DNA of 64,000 nucleotides from Phytopythium helicoides. Taxonomy: Eukaryota; Oomycota; Peronosporomycetes; Pythiales; Pythiaceae. The position numbers were made by a program, and so were the translations under genes. The notes under the pieces are model-generated. The model was not told the origin of the DNA. It did no database searches and was given only the letters and a program-made list of their open reading frames with translations. Shown here in pieces: positions 11,073 through 20,916 of the stretch (position 1 is its first letter; every line of letters begins with the position of its first letter). Where the stretch lies: positions 682,001 through 746,000 of the forward strand of contig JANFNE010000004.1 in assembly GCA_024867545.1 (NCBI GenBank). Reading direction: 5' to 3'.

Positions 11073-11425
11073 ATCGCCGGCAGCGGCCAGGACAGACAAT
11101 CGAGCAGTAGGATCTTTGTGTTACACGTGCGGCGTGGTGTGTGGTGAATGGCCCAGTGATCTCATGAGCATCAGCCGGAGGGGTGGCGCGTGCATCGTAT
11201 GTGAAAAGACAGGATCGAAAACAAAAGTAATGGCAAGCCAAAGCCAAAGCAAGCAAGCAAGCACAGCAAGACGAGCGGTTCACGCATGCGAAATAACGTT
11301 ATGGCCACCTTGCCTCCCTCTAAGTCGTCACTCCACGGCTACGGTGCGCCTGGGCCTCGTTCCCTGGCAGTAGCAGGTCCCTGGACTGCACGCCTCCACG
11401 GTGTCCGCGCGCGTCTGTTGTCTGC

Positions 11426-11766
11426 TTATACGTAGATCTCGGCCCAGAGGAAGAGGAAGAGCGAGCCGAAGCCGAGGAACAGCGCGGCCAGGATCGCCAG
11501 CACGAGCTCCACCACCAGGTTCTTCTTGGTCGCCACGCCGCGCGTGAAGAAGATCGCCATGAATGTCAGCCCCGCGAGCAGGAAGCCCAGCGTCAGCGTG
11601 CCGTACGAGTCGGGCGACACGGGGCTCGTGTACGGAATCTCCTGGAAGCGCAGGAAACGCAGCGAAGGTCAGCAAAAGCAGCCACATACACGCAGCGACG
11701 TCGCGACCGCGTCCACGCAAAGTGCGAGGCTCCGCGCCTTCGGGCACAGCCACGCACCATCTCCAT
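11426..11766 (-). CDS. TMEM258/OST5 oligosaccharyltransferase subunit
   Basis: A nine-base first exon (ATG GAG ATG, 11766-11758) is followed by a 116-nt intron (GTGCGT...CCAG) and a second exon, 11641-11426. The product is about 74 residues with two membrane helices. EIPYTSPVSP matches the YTSPVNP start of TMEM258, and LFLGFGSLFLFLWAEIYV matches its characteristic last helix. The family is a small subunit of the ER oligosaccharyltransferase that N-glycosylates secreted proteins. The splice model rests on homology of the junction. Confidence 0.85.
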
Positions 11767-11959
11767 GGCCGTCGGCGGTCTGCTACGTGGCGTCGGGATC
11801 GCAGCGGCTAGTGTCCACGTCGCCAACTGTGAAAGCCAGGATTGCCGGAGATCATTGTGTCCATCACGGTACACTTACACACTTGAAGTTTGTATAATGA
11901 GGAAAGACAGGAGAGTTGGGAAGTGATGCTGTTTGATAGGAGAAATAAATATACGGCCA

Positions 11960-14036
11960 CTACGCCCACGTCAGCGCGGTCTCGAGGCGCTTGACAAGCT
12001 CGGCCTTGAGCCCCTTGGTGTTGAGTCCGCGCTTCTTGAGCTCCTCTCGGAGCTCGGGCACGCGCAATTTGCTCACATCCAGTGTTTCGGCGCTGTGTTG
12101 CTTCTCTGGGGTGTCCGCTCCAGCGCTTTCGTCGGCCTCCATCTCTTCCGGCTCGGGGTCTTTTGCGCGCTCTGCATCACGCTCGGATTCACCAGCCGGT
12201 TCCTCAGTTGAACCCGTGACGTCATGTTTACCAGCCTTGGGTGCGTCGCGACCTTGCTCCTCGACCTTGGAGCTGCTCTCGGTGTCCGATTTGTGCTCCG
12301 AAGGCTGATCCATTTCCTCGTCGCCAGCTGAGTCAGCTCGAGACTTGGACTTCTCACCCTTGCGATCACGTGCAGACTTCTTCTCAACAGCAGCAGGCTC
12401 ATTGGCGTGATACTCGCTCATATTTTCGTCACCACTGGCGTCATCACGATGGTTGTGGCTGCCTTCACTTGGATTGTCATGACGGTCACGCTTCTCGCCT
12501 GCATGGTCGTCGTCTTCCTCCTCGTGGACGCTTTCATCATCATTGCGGTGGTTGCTGTGGCGACTCGAAGCAACTGAGTCCACGGTATCCGACTCTTTTC
12601 GCTTGCCACGACGAATGTCATCCTCGTTATCGCCATCATGGCGATCGCTACGGCGGCTTGAAGCAACAGAGTCAACAGCATCGGAATCTTTGCGCTTTCC
12701 ACGGCGAATCTCGTCGCCACGACGATCGCTACGATGGCTCGAGGCATCCGAGTCTTTTCGCACTTGACGACGCAGGTTTTCGCGATTTTCCATGTCCTGG
12801 TCGTCAGTCGTTTCAGTCCTTTCGCCTCTTTGTCGGACCTCTGAGCGCGGCTGCATGTTCCTTCTTGGCCTCTTCAAGCTGCTCCTGGTATTTTTCCAGT
12901 TTCGATTTGAACTCAGCCTTGAGCTCACGTAGCTGCACCTCCAGCTCTCTCTCCGCCGCCTTCGTTTTCTCCTTGTGAGCTTCGATGGACGCGGCAAGGA
13001 GGTCCTCGGTTTCCTTTGTATGCTTTGCCGGGAGGTAAAACAATGGCGGAGACGTCGTCGTCTGCAAGTACTTGGACAAGCCTGCATTTTTCTTCGCATT
13101 CTGGAGATGCTGCAACTTCTTTCGCGCGATTACCTCCTGCATCTCAATCTCCGTGCGAGAAATCAGTGTCTCGCACTTCTTGACTGCCGCCTGGAGTCGA
13201 GCCTTGGCCGCAAGCTCCTCGCTCTGCAGTCGCTCCTTCTTCTCCGCCTCCTGCTGCTTCGATCCCTGACGCTTGATTAGGTCCGAGTCCTTTTCAATCT
13301 CCTTCTTTGCTCGGCCAAGGTGTCCCATGAGCGCTCCGAACATTCGCCGGCTTCTCGCAATGCCATCCTTTTGAGCGTACGGCGCAACAGCTCGCTTTTT
13401 CAGCTGTTCCGCTCGCTCGTTAGACGTTTTCGTATCGTCGTCCTTGGCGCGATCATCTCTCCTCGGCCGGTCATCGGCCCTGCCTCGGTCATCAGCCCTG
13501 CCTCGGTCATCGGCCCTTCCTCGGTCATCGGCCCTTCCTCGGTCATCTCCCCTTCCGCGTTCATCGCTCCTTTGCCAGTCCAATCGGGGTCTCTCCTCCG
13601 CTCTCGAGCGGTCGTCACCCCTGCTCCGCCTATCGTCCGCTCCCTGCCAAATCGCCAACTCATCAGCAACTTGCATCCAAAGCTCTCCCCCCCCCCCCCC
13701 CCACTCGGCATCTCGACGCACTAACGAAACGCGCTGGCGCTTGGCCGGCGCGTCGTCCTCGCGCCGCTCCACCACTCGCCCGCGCGCCGCGCCCTCCCTC
13801 GGCGGGTCCCTGCGCTTCCCGCCGACCCGCGGGCCGTCGCGCTCGCCCACCGGCGCCCCCACGCGCGCCAGCACGTTGCGCCGCCCGCCGCTCCGCGCTG
13901 CGCCACGCCACAAACCCGCGTCAGCTCCCGTCGCCCGCGCGCAGCAGCAGCCGCGACACCCACCGCCTCCTTCCAGCTGCGCGCGGCGCTTGGCCAGCGC
14001 CGCCAGCTCCTCGCGCAGCGCACGCTCGCCGTCCAT
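11960..14036 (-). CDS. PNN: Pinin homologue with C-terminal SAP motif
   Basis: The start is placed at MDGERALREELAAL, which corresponds to the pinin N-terminal helix. The pinin/SDK core follows (RRMFGALMGHLGRAKKEI, KKCETLISRTEIEMQEV, LQTTTSPPLFYLPAKH). The C-terminal third is rich in Asp/Ser/Arg and ends in a SAP helix pair (LRVPELREELKKRGLNTKGL). Pinin is an exon-junction-complex-associated splicing factor; SAP motifs bind DNA or RNA. A 78-nt in-frame intron is likely at 13721-13644 (GTGCGT...GGCAG) and holds a G16 run; another may lie near 13965. The frame changes near 12840, probably by one base error. It is divergent from B9D1. Confidence 0.85.
13470..13555 (-). repeat. 18-nt tandem repeat coding an RGRADD-type array
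   Basis: Near-identical 18-nt units around the plus-strand core TCGGTCATCGGCCCT code for about five repeats of a six-residue Arg/Gly/Ala/Asp unit in the linker of the pinin homologue. RD-type low-complexity linkers are common in splicing factors. Confidence 0.8.
13687..13702. repeat. C16 homopolymer
   Basis: Sixteen consecutive C lie inside the likely 78-nt intron of the pinin gene (G16 on the coding strand). A run of this length is prone to slippage and to sequencing error. Confidence 0.9.
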
Positions 14037-14261
14037 CTCGCTTTCTCCCCCGCCGGTCGCTTGGTCTTTGGCTCGCGCTTGGCGCAGGGAGCCTTTTGAC
14101 CCATTGATCGGATCGAGAGGACGCTGATTGGATGAAAACATTCGACGTTTGGCGCGCCCATTGGCCGAACGGTCAATTACTGTAGTGTTGGATTCAGTAT
14201 TGACGCGATGGAAAGGGACACACTTCAACTCTCACAGCGGCGGCTTGGAAGCGCCGCAACG

Positions 14262-15078
14262 ATGAACAGCGCGGTCGATGGCAGCGCTGCTGCGGCTGCT
14301 GCCGCTGCTACTACTGCAGCAGGCAAGACAGAGAAGAGCGTGAGGGCTAAAGACTTGGGGACATCGCTGGCCGCGCTCCCTGCTGTGCCCAAGAGAGCGC
14401 AGCCGGCTGTGGCGTTCCGAGTCGTGTGCAGCGGACAGATCGAGAGCGTCCACGTGCGTGTCGCGATGCCGGTTGCAGCAGTTACGAGGTGTATATATTC
14501 ATTAGGTCGTATTACGATCATAGTACCCAGGGATCAGCAACATCTACTGTCGATATGCCATCACATACGGCTCCGACTGGCGCGTTGTACATGTGAGCTT
14601 AGCGGATGTGGGAAGGCAAAGCAGTTGGCAATCTCTGACAGTGCCACTTGCAGGGAGCTGAAGACGGACTCTCGCAACTCGCCTACCAATCCAACCAGCA
14701 CGATGAGATCCTGCTCAACTTCCCATCGACGTAACGTTCAAGAGCACGAACCCGTTCGGATGGCCGCGGCTCGTGCTGAGTTTCTACGGGCTGGACGCGC
14801 TCGGGCGAGACGTCGTGCGCGGCTATGGGTCCACGATGTTGCCTCTTACTGGCGGCCAGGTCATACGAACTGTGCCATTATTCAGGCCGTGCTCGTCATC
14901 CCTTCTCCAGCAGTTCTCGGCTTGGCTCACCGGTACGCCACCAGAGTACTTTGACGCAAAATTTGTCGCCGAGAGCGAGGGTCGAGAGATCACGCGAGTC
15001 ACATCAGCCGGTCAAGCCACCGTCTGCTTCAATATCGTAACCAGCGATATGGCTGCCTTTGGTTTTTCATCGTCTTGA
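14262..15078 (+). CDS. B9D1: B9 domain-containing protein 1 (ciliary transition zone)
   Basis: Exons are 14262-14453, 14524-14592 and 14654-15078. Splicing gives CSGQIESVH-YPGISNIYCRYAIT and then YGSDWRVVH-GAEDGLSQLAYQS, which aligns with B9D1 throughout. The third exon carries STNPFGWPRLVLSFYG, GRDVVRGYGSTMLP, PEYFDAK and EGREITRVTSAGQA. One base is missing near 14727, in a CCC run between NFP and IDVTFKS; otherwise the frame hits TAA. B9D1 works with B9D2 and MKS1 at the ciliary transition zone, which fits a flagellated zoospore. An Ala-rich leader precedes the B9 domain. It shares a 225-bp intergenic region with the pinin gene. Confidence 0.88.
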
Positions 15079-15287
15079 CAGGATAGCATTTAGCAGAATA
15101 GGGGAAATAGTGCAGCAATTGTGCCGAGCATTCTTGTAGCAGACGCATCGCACTCTGCCTGGACCTTTCCTTGACAGATATGTATGAGATCGAACAAAGA
15201 TTCGCAATAGTTTGTTGCTCCGGCAAGCAATAATGAAGAGATCACTTCCGAACTCGCCTCCAAGTGAGCACTACTTCTACACCACCT

Positions 15288-15330
15288 CTCTCTCTCTCTC
15301 TCTCACTCTCTCTCTCACTCTCACTCAAGC
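15288..15330. repeat. CT-rich microsatellite
   Basis: An interrupted (CT)n tract lies directly upstream of the first GW gene. Shorter (CT)n or (GA)n runs occupy the same position next to several other copies, so it is part of the duplicated promoter. Confidence 0.8.
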
Positions 15331-15350
15331 CGATCTCGTCCCAGTCCAAG

Positions 15351-15608
15351 ATGAAGATCAGCGCCATCGCTATCGCCACCCTCGCTGTCAGTGCTGCTAC
15401 CATTGTTGCGGCTGCCGACAATGCTCCAAATCAAGTGAACAAGGTCGCTCCACCAGCGTCCCTGCGTGGAACCGCTGGAGCCGTCGGAGGTGATGGTGGC
15501 AAGAAGGAGTTCTGGGGACCGGGTTTTGGTTGGGGTGGTCCGTGGGGATTTGGAGGTGGCTGGGGTGGACCGTGGGGATTCGGTCGCGGCTGGGGCTGGG
15601 GCTGGTAA
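15351..15608 (+). CDS. GW1: small secreted Gly/Trp-rich protein
   Basis: This is an 85-residue intact frame without introns. A signal peptide (MKISAIAIATLAVSAATIV, cleavage probably after AAA) is followed by a short Cys-free spacer with SLRGTAG and the invariant block KKEFWGPGFGW. The tail consists of WGGPWGFGG-type repeats ending GWGWGW. It belongs to a nine-copy family in this window and no known domain was recognised. Such a composition would suit a cell-wall or surface matrix protein or a cationic secreted peptide; both are inference. It lies at the outer edge of the left GW/CC unit and has no CC partner upstream. Confidence 0.85.
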   Translation: MKISAIAIATLAVSAATIVAAADNAPNQVNKVAPPASLRGTAGAVGGDGGKKEFWGPGFGWGGPWGFGGGWGGPWGFGRGWGWGW

Positions 15609-15879
15609 TTCAAGATGTCGGAAGCTTGCGTTTGAAGGTTTTGGTGCAAATGGATGATCGATCGTTGGTCATTTTTCAGTGAGTTAGTTTGACGAGGCTG
15701 AATGCAAATGCACCCAACATGATTACTTTTCATCCAGACATTCATGAGTATTGTTTCATTTCGCTCTCGCAAATGAGTTGGAGGGCTACAACGCAACCTA
15801 TCGAAATGTCCTCAGCACTCTTTTCCATTTGCGGGAGTACTTTTTGGAACAATTTGGAGCAGGCGGTCAGCAAGAACCC

Positions 15880-17070
15880 TGTTGATCACAAGTGATTCGA
15901 TCGCTAGCCACGCAGCATCAATTGCTAGTGATAAACAATTTTCTCGAGGCCTAGATGATGTATTCCAACTCATCGGGGCATCAATAGCATTGCACTGCAA
16001 CAGTGAATACGCACTATACACCACAACAAAGGCGAGCAGAAAACATCCCGAGCTCGGCAACAAACCTGAGGCGTGTTCAACATCTTGCTCCAATCGCTTG
16101 ATGAGGGACGAACTGACCTACTCACAGAGAACCCTGCACCTTAGTTGTGATGTTGGGAATAATGGAGCCTGAATACGCTGCTAATGGCTCCGGAGGGATT
16201 GCCAGACACGACGCTGGAGGAGAACGTGATCACGATGGAAGGGGAGAACGACGAGGAGCAACGACTGGCTGAATCCGTTGTACATGAAGTATACTGTAGT
16301 GCTCGTTCGCTGGAGCATGTGATTTAGCACGAGTTTCAGAGCCTGGTGATCATCAAGCTGCCGGAAAGATGGATATCAATGCATGTGAGTGCAATCCGAC
16401 CTTGTGAGACGATAGTGCATCGGTTTCATCGTTTGATTCCGATTGCACGTGTGAATAGAAGAATATCACGTGCTGCTTTATTGCCTAGTGCGATGCTGGA
16501 GCAGCTCTATGCCAGGTGGACCCCGACTTGAGTGCTTCAGCTTCCTGCCTTGTACTTTTTTCTTGCTGTAAACCATCAGTCCGACCTCTTTGGACATTGT
16601 CGCGTGCGACATCGCCTTCCGCATCGCCTACTGCCTTCCATTGGAGGCGTTCTTGCTGACGACGCTCGTGATCGCGCCAGAACTCGAAAAAGGTGACTGA
16701 CACCATGGGTGATCCCCAAATTACGGATGGGAAGCGTCCTGCGCAAGCAGCTCCACCACAACGGCTTCTCCTCGGATGGCTTGCCTTCAGTAGTGATCAT
16801 GGCAACAAGCAACGCTCGAACATGTGAAAGTAGAGAACGAGAGCAAGATCGCGCGTTGGAGTAGCCGCTGCTGAAATCGAAGTGGTTAGATCGCAGGGAA
16901 GGGAAACGACGATCTCTCTTCTTCAGTGGCTTGATGGGTAAGATCGGCGAGGGCTTCGTGTAAGTTGACAGTTTGAGCCAAGGCGTGCGAAATCACGAGA
17001 GTTTGTTTCCTTCTGGAACGCAGCTGATTGAACTGAGCGAGGCAGAGCTTACGATCAACACCTTCATGAT
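15880..17070 (+). pseudogene. Conserved relic inside the GW/CC unit, unit 1
   Basis: The interval between GW1 and the CC gene contains protein-like stretches found in all four units: SDSIASHAASIASDKQFS..., MAPEGLPDTTLEENVI... from 16181, and RIAYRLPLEAFLL-type sequence further on. A GTGAGT donor follows ISMH, and the open stretches are interrupted by stops (for example a TAG after SLEHVI). It reads like a decayed multi-exon gene in the same direction as GW. I do not recognise the family. A non-coding function of the duplicated unit is the alternative. Confidence 0.4.
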
Positions 17071-17236
17071 GGCAAACTAACTCAGCACTTGATTTTATGC
17101 CTGCTCTTCCTCTTCTTCTTCAACGTCTTCGTACTGCTACACTACTTCTCTGCTAATGATCTACGTCTGTTTCACATTTCGCCACCACAATGCCATGACT
17201 CATGGCTGCATGCTCTCACCTTGGCCTTCTATCCAT

Positions 17237-18460
17237 CTACCTCCAACGAGGCATCTCGCTGGTGACTGCAGTAGCAGCAGACTTCTTCAACTTACCACAT
17301 CGACTCGCAGGGGCCACTGGTCGCGTCACTTGGTCTCCGGTCTTGCTTCGCGAACAGGAAACACCATTGCTCCATCTCGTAACAGACGTCGTGTCAACAC
17401 GGTGCCTGACAGGAACGACTCGAGCACCATTGGCAGAGTTGACAGTTCCTCGCGATCCATCAGTTGACCTCACAGTCTTCTTGTCGGTCTTCACAGGCTC
17501 AGTGGACTCATCAGTTCGGCGCATCGTACGTCGACGCTCCTCATCGAGCTCCTTCTGAGTCGCAGTCACCACTCCCATCAGCCGTGCCACCTCGCTCTTC
17601 AGCGCAGCCACCTCAATATCGTGGCGATCACTCAGACATACAACCAGCTCCCGCATCTTCAATGCCTCGCCTTCCAGCTCTCTCACGCGCACTTTTAGTG
17701 ATTTGTTCGCTTGCTCCTCCGACGACAGCAACGCCTCCGCCGCTCGATGCGCAGCTTCCGCCTCGCTCGCCGCCTCTTCCAAACGCTCCAGCTTGCTCTT
17801 GCCATCGTCCACAGTCGCACGCAGCTCTTTCACCTCCCGATCCAACGCGCTCACAGCATCAGCATGCGCACGAGCTGCCGACTCCATACGCAACACCAGC
17901 TCGCGGTTCGACGTCTTCAAGCGCTCCTCACGCAGATCTGCCAGGTCCAGCACCAGCTCGTCCGCCTCCATCATCGACTCCATCACCTTCATCTGTGCCT
18001 CTATCACACCTCGCTCCACCTTCTCGCCACGCAACTGCTTCTTGAGCTCTGCCATCTCATGCTTGAGGTGCTGCACGTCCTGCTCCATCAGCGCCGCCAT
18101 CTGCTCCTCGAGCTGCGCGTCCGCCTGCACCACCGCCAGCTGCGCCTCCACGACGCTCATCTCAGCCGACAACGCTCTCACCTCACGCTCCTTCTCACTG
18201 CAAAGCTTCTTCTCACTGCGAAGCTCTGCTGCTGCCTCCATCGCCGCCTCCGCCAGCGCCGCGCACTCGCTGTACCTGCACACGAACTCGGCCGCCAGTA
18301 GCCTCGCGACGTCCTCCACTGCGTCGCACGCGCCTTCCGCTGCCTCCACGATGGACAGCGCACGCTCCACCGCGCTCCGCTTGGCGCTCGACACGCGGTC
18401 GAGGGGCTCGTGGGCCAGCAGCGGCTGGAACAGGCTCGCGGTCGACTGCGAGAGGCTCAT
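17237..18460 (-). CDS. CC1: coiled-coil protein of the GW/CC pair
   Basis: The start is set at MSLSQSTASLFQPLL (407 residues), because the copy at 37067 has a stop just before the equivalent Met; the frame is open further upstream here. Most of the protein (about residues 20-320) is Ala/Glu/Arg/Leu-rich heptad sequence predicted to form a long coiled coil (DLADLREERLKTSNREL, SKLERLEEAASEAEAAHR). The C-terminal 80 residues are basic, Ser/Thr-rich and unstructured, with SRCGKLKKSAAT near the end. There is no signal peptide or membrane helix. It is head-to-head with GW2, start codons about 0.8 kb apart. Function unknown. Confidence 0.75.
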   Translation of the reverse strand: MSLSQSTASLFQPLLAHEPLDRVSSAKRSAVERALSIVEAAEGACDAVEDVARLLAAEFVCRYSECAALAEAAMEAAAELRSEKKLCSEKEREVRALSAEMSVVEAQLAVVQADAQLEEQMAALMEQDVQHLKHEMAELKKQLRGEKVERGVIEAQMKVMESMMEADELVLDLADLREERLKTSNRELVLRMESAARAHADAVSALDREVKELRATVDDGKSKLERLEEAASEAEAAHRAAEALLSSEEQANKSLKVRVRELEGEALKMRELVVCLSDRHDIEVAALKSEVARLMGVVTATQKELDEERRRTMRRTDESTEPVKTDKKTVRSTDGSRGTVNSANGARVVPVRHRVDTTSVTRWSNGVSCSRSKTGDQVTRPVAPASRCGKLKKSAATAVTSEMPRWR

Positions 18461-19269
18461 GGCTCTGTCCTCGTCCTTGTATTTGGTCTTAGCGTTGGTC
18501 TTGGCCTGGACCTCGGTCGCGTCGGTCGCGATCGGTCGCTGGAACGTCGAGAAGCTCAAATGAGCGCGTGGGGAGGCGGGCGGCGGCCGTGGAGCGCGCG
18601 GGGAAAGGAGCGCGGGTCGCTCGCCATCATGTTGGCTCGCTTTCCTTCTTTCTTGTTGATGTGTGAGGCTTTGTATTGGAGTGAAGGAGGGCTCAAAAGG
18701 CAATACAAGGTCCAAGTGGTGAGGCGTTGACTCCGTTCTAGTATGAGGTCTCCAAACGCCACTCCAAGAATACAAGCGAGTTGAAGTGACATGGCTACAG
18801 AGTCCCTGCGCGATGCATGGTGGTGCACGGATGCCAACGAGAAAGAACGAGTGCAGCGTTACTGGTGGCTAGTTCTGGGCTCATGCTGAGGCATAGAGAA
18901 CGCGACGCGTCCTCCAGTGCAAGCAAGCAGAAGTCGAGAGAAATCGTCGAGGATTCTGTTGGGCTTGCTCGTATCGCTCACGACACGCACACCTCGATCA
19001 AGCACACGCGTGCCGCTCCATTTGGTGGCGAAAGATGCAGTTGACACAGTAGCAAAGAGCACATAACTCGTTTGCCGCTTTTCCAAGTGATCTCTGTGCC
19101 AGCTCTGCGATCCATCCGAGTCAATCTGAGAAGTCCTCGAGCTGAGAGTAGTCCAAGTAACACTGTCAGTGATGAAGAGATCACTTCCAAACTCGCCTAC
19201 AAGTGCACACAACTACCACCACACTTCTTCACCTCTCTCTTCCTCAAGCCGGTCCCATCCCAGTCCAAG

Positions 19270-19527
19270 ATGAAGATCAGTGCCATCGCTATCGCCACCC
19301 TCGCTGTCGGTGCTGCTACCATTGTCGCGGCTGCCGACAATGCTCCAAGTCAAGTGAACAAGGTCGCTCCACCAGAGTCACTGCGTGGAAATGCTGAGGC
19401 CGTCGGAGCTGACGGTGGCAAGAAGGAGTTCTGGGGACCGGGTTTTGGTTGGGGTGGTCCGTGGGGATTTGGCGGTGGCTGGGGTGGACCGTGGGGATTC
19501 GGTCGCGGCTGGGGCTGGGGCTGGTAA
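19270..19527 (+). CDS. GW2: small secreted Gly/Trp-rich protein
   Basis: This 85-residue copy is nearly identical to GW1, differing mainly in the spacer (SLRGNAEAVGAD). It has the signal peptide, KKEFWGPGFGW and WGGPWGFG repeats. It is divergently transcribed from CC1. The 3' flank is almost identical to that of GW1 for about 200 bp and then changes abruptly near 19735, which marks the end of the duplicated unit. Confidence 0.85.
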   Translation: MKISAIAIATLAVGAATIVAAADNAPSQVNKVAPPESLRGNAEAVGADGGKKEFWGPGFGWGGPWGFGGGWGGPWGFGRGWGWGW

Positions 19528-20116
19528 TTCAAGATGTCGGAAGCTTGCGTTTGAAGGTTTTGGTGCAAATGGATGATCGATCGTTGGTCATTTTTCAGTG
19601 AGTTAGTTTGACGAGGCTGAATGCAAATGCACCCAACATGATTACTTTTCATCCAGACATTCATGAGTATTGTTTCATTTCGCTCTCGCAAATGAGTTGG
19701 AGGGCTACAACGCAACCTATCGAAATGTCCTCAGCCTGGTGATTGTTAGGCAGTCCGAGCTTACACGGCCTTAAAGACTCGTGTTATCAATTGTTGGCGA
19801 CCTGGGAGTACATCATGGGAGTTCGCTCGCTGGCAGTTCATGTTGCATGTTGCAGCCGACTTCAACTAGAGAAAAATCTCGAATTTGGCAATCTCTTGAG
19901 AATTGTATTTCCCCCAACACCTCTATAAACACATGATTTCTGCAGAAATGCATACGAGTACATTCACGCGACAATAGCCCCCGCTGCCCACGAGAACGAG
20001 AAGGCCACATACACACAGCGCCGCAGCGACCGACCGCCGCTTTCGCTCGCCTTCGCCACCTCCGCAGCGGCCGTCACCGGAACACTCGGGAGCTCAACAG
20101 CAGAAAGAGCAGCAGC

Positions 20117-20712
20117 ATGTCGACGGCGGCGCGGCGAAGACTCATGCGCGACTTCCGCAAGCTGCAGAACGACCCGCCGTCGGGCGTCTCCGGCGCGCCA
20201 ATGGACAACAACATCATGCTCTGGCAGGCCGTCATCTTCGGGTGCGCTCCTCGGTGGTTGACGTGGATTGGAGGTGTTGGCGTGTAGCTGACGGCGGTGG
20301 TGATGCTGTAGACCGGACGACACGCCGTGGGAGGGCGGCACGTTCAACCTGACGCTCGAGTTCAGCGAGGACTACCCGAACAAGGCGCCGACCGTCAAGT
20401 TCATCACCAAGATGTTCCACCCCAACAGTGAGTAGGAGTCGGGCAATCCATTTGCGCTTGCTGGAGTGCCCGAGTCTAATGATTGCGACAGTCTACAATG
20501 ACGGCCAGATCTGCCTCGACATTCTGCAGAACCAGTGGTCGCCGATCTACGACATCTCGGCCATCCTGACGTCCATCCAGTCGCTGCTGTGCGACCCGAA
20601 CCCGAACTCGCCCGCCAACTCGGAGGCTGCGCGTCTGTTCCAGGAGAATCGCCGCGAGTACAACCGTCGCGTGCGCGAGATTGTTGAGCAGAGCTGGCAG
20701 GCGATCGCTTAG
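20117..20712 (+). CDS. RAD6/UBE2A-type ubiquitin-conjugating enzyme
   Basis: Three exons, 20117-20241, 20312-20427 and 20492-20712, give 153 residues, the normal length of the family. [19 protein letters not shown], the HPN motif (FITKMFHPN), the catalytic Cys in [14 protein letters not shown] and the C-terminal [15 protein letters not shown] are all present. RAD6 enzymes monoubiquitinate histone H2B and PCNA with RING partners and act in N-end-rule degradation. The frame is intact. It lies between the left GW/CC unit and ARMC6. Confidence 0.95.
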
Positions 20713-20916
20713 GCACCCTCCTCGAGGCTTCCATTTCGAAAGCAACACTTTTTTTCAAGTGAGGCGAGGGAAGTAGTGGCCAGCTTTTATTCATCTAGGA
20801 TGTGAGTCGGCAGTCTCAACGTGATGCAGCAAACAGGAACCAACAACAACAACACGAGAGAAATACCCTTTATTGTTCGCCATCGTTTTGCTTACTATTT
20901 GCGATCGCCGGCAGAA

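Noticed and set aside
15351..15608. GW proteins as RxLR effectors because of SLRG after the signal peptide
   Set aside because: There is no Arg-x-Leu-Arg and no EER motif; the Gly/Trp tail is unlike RxLR effector domains.
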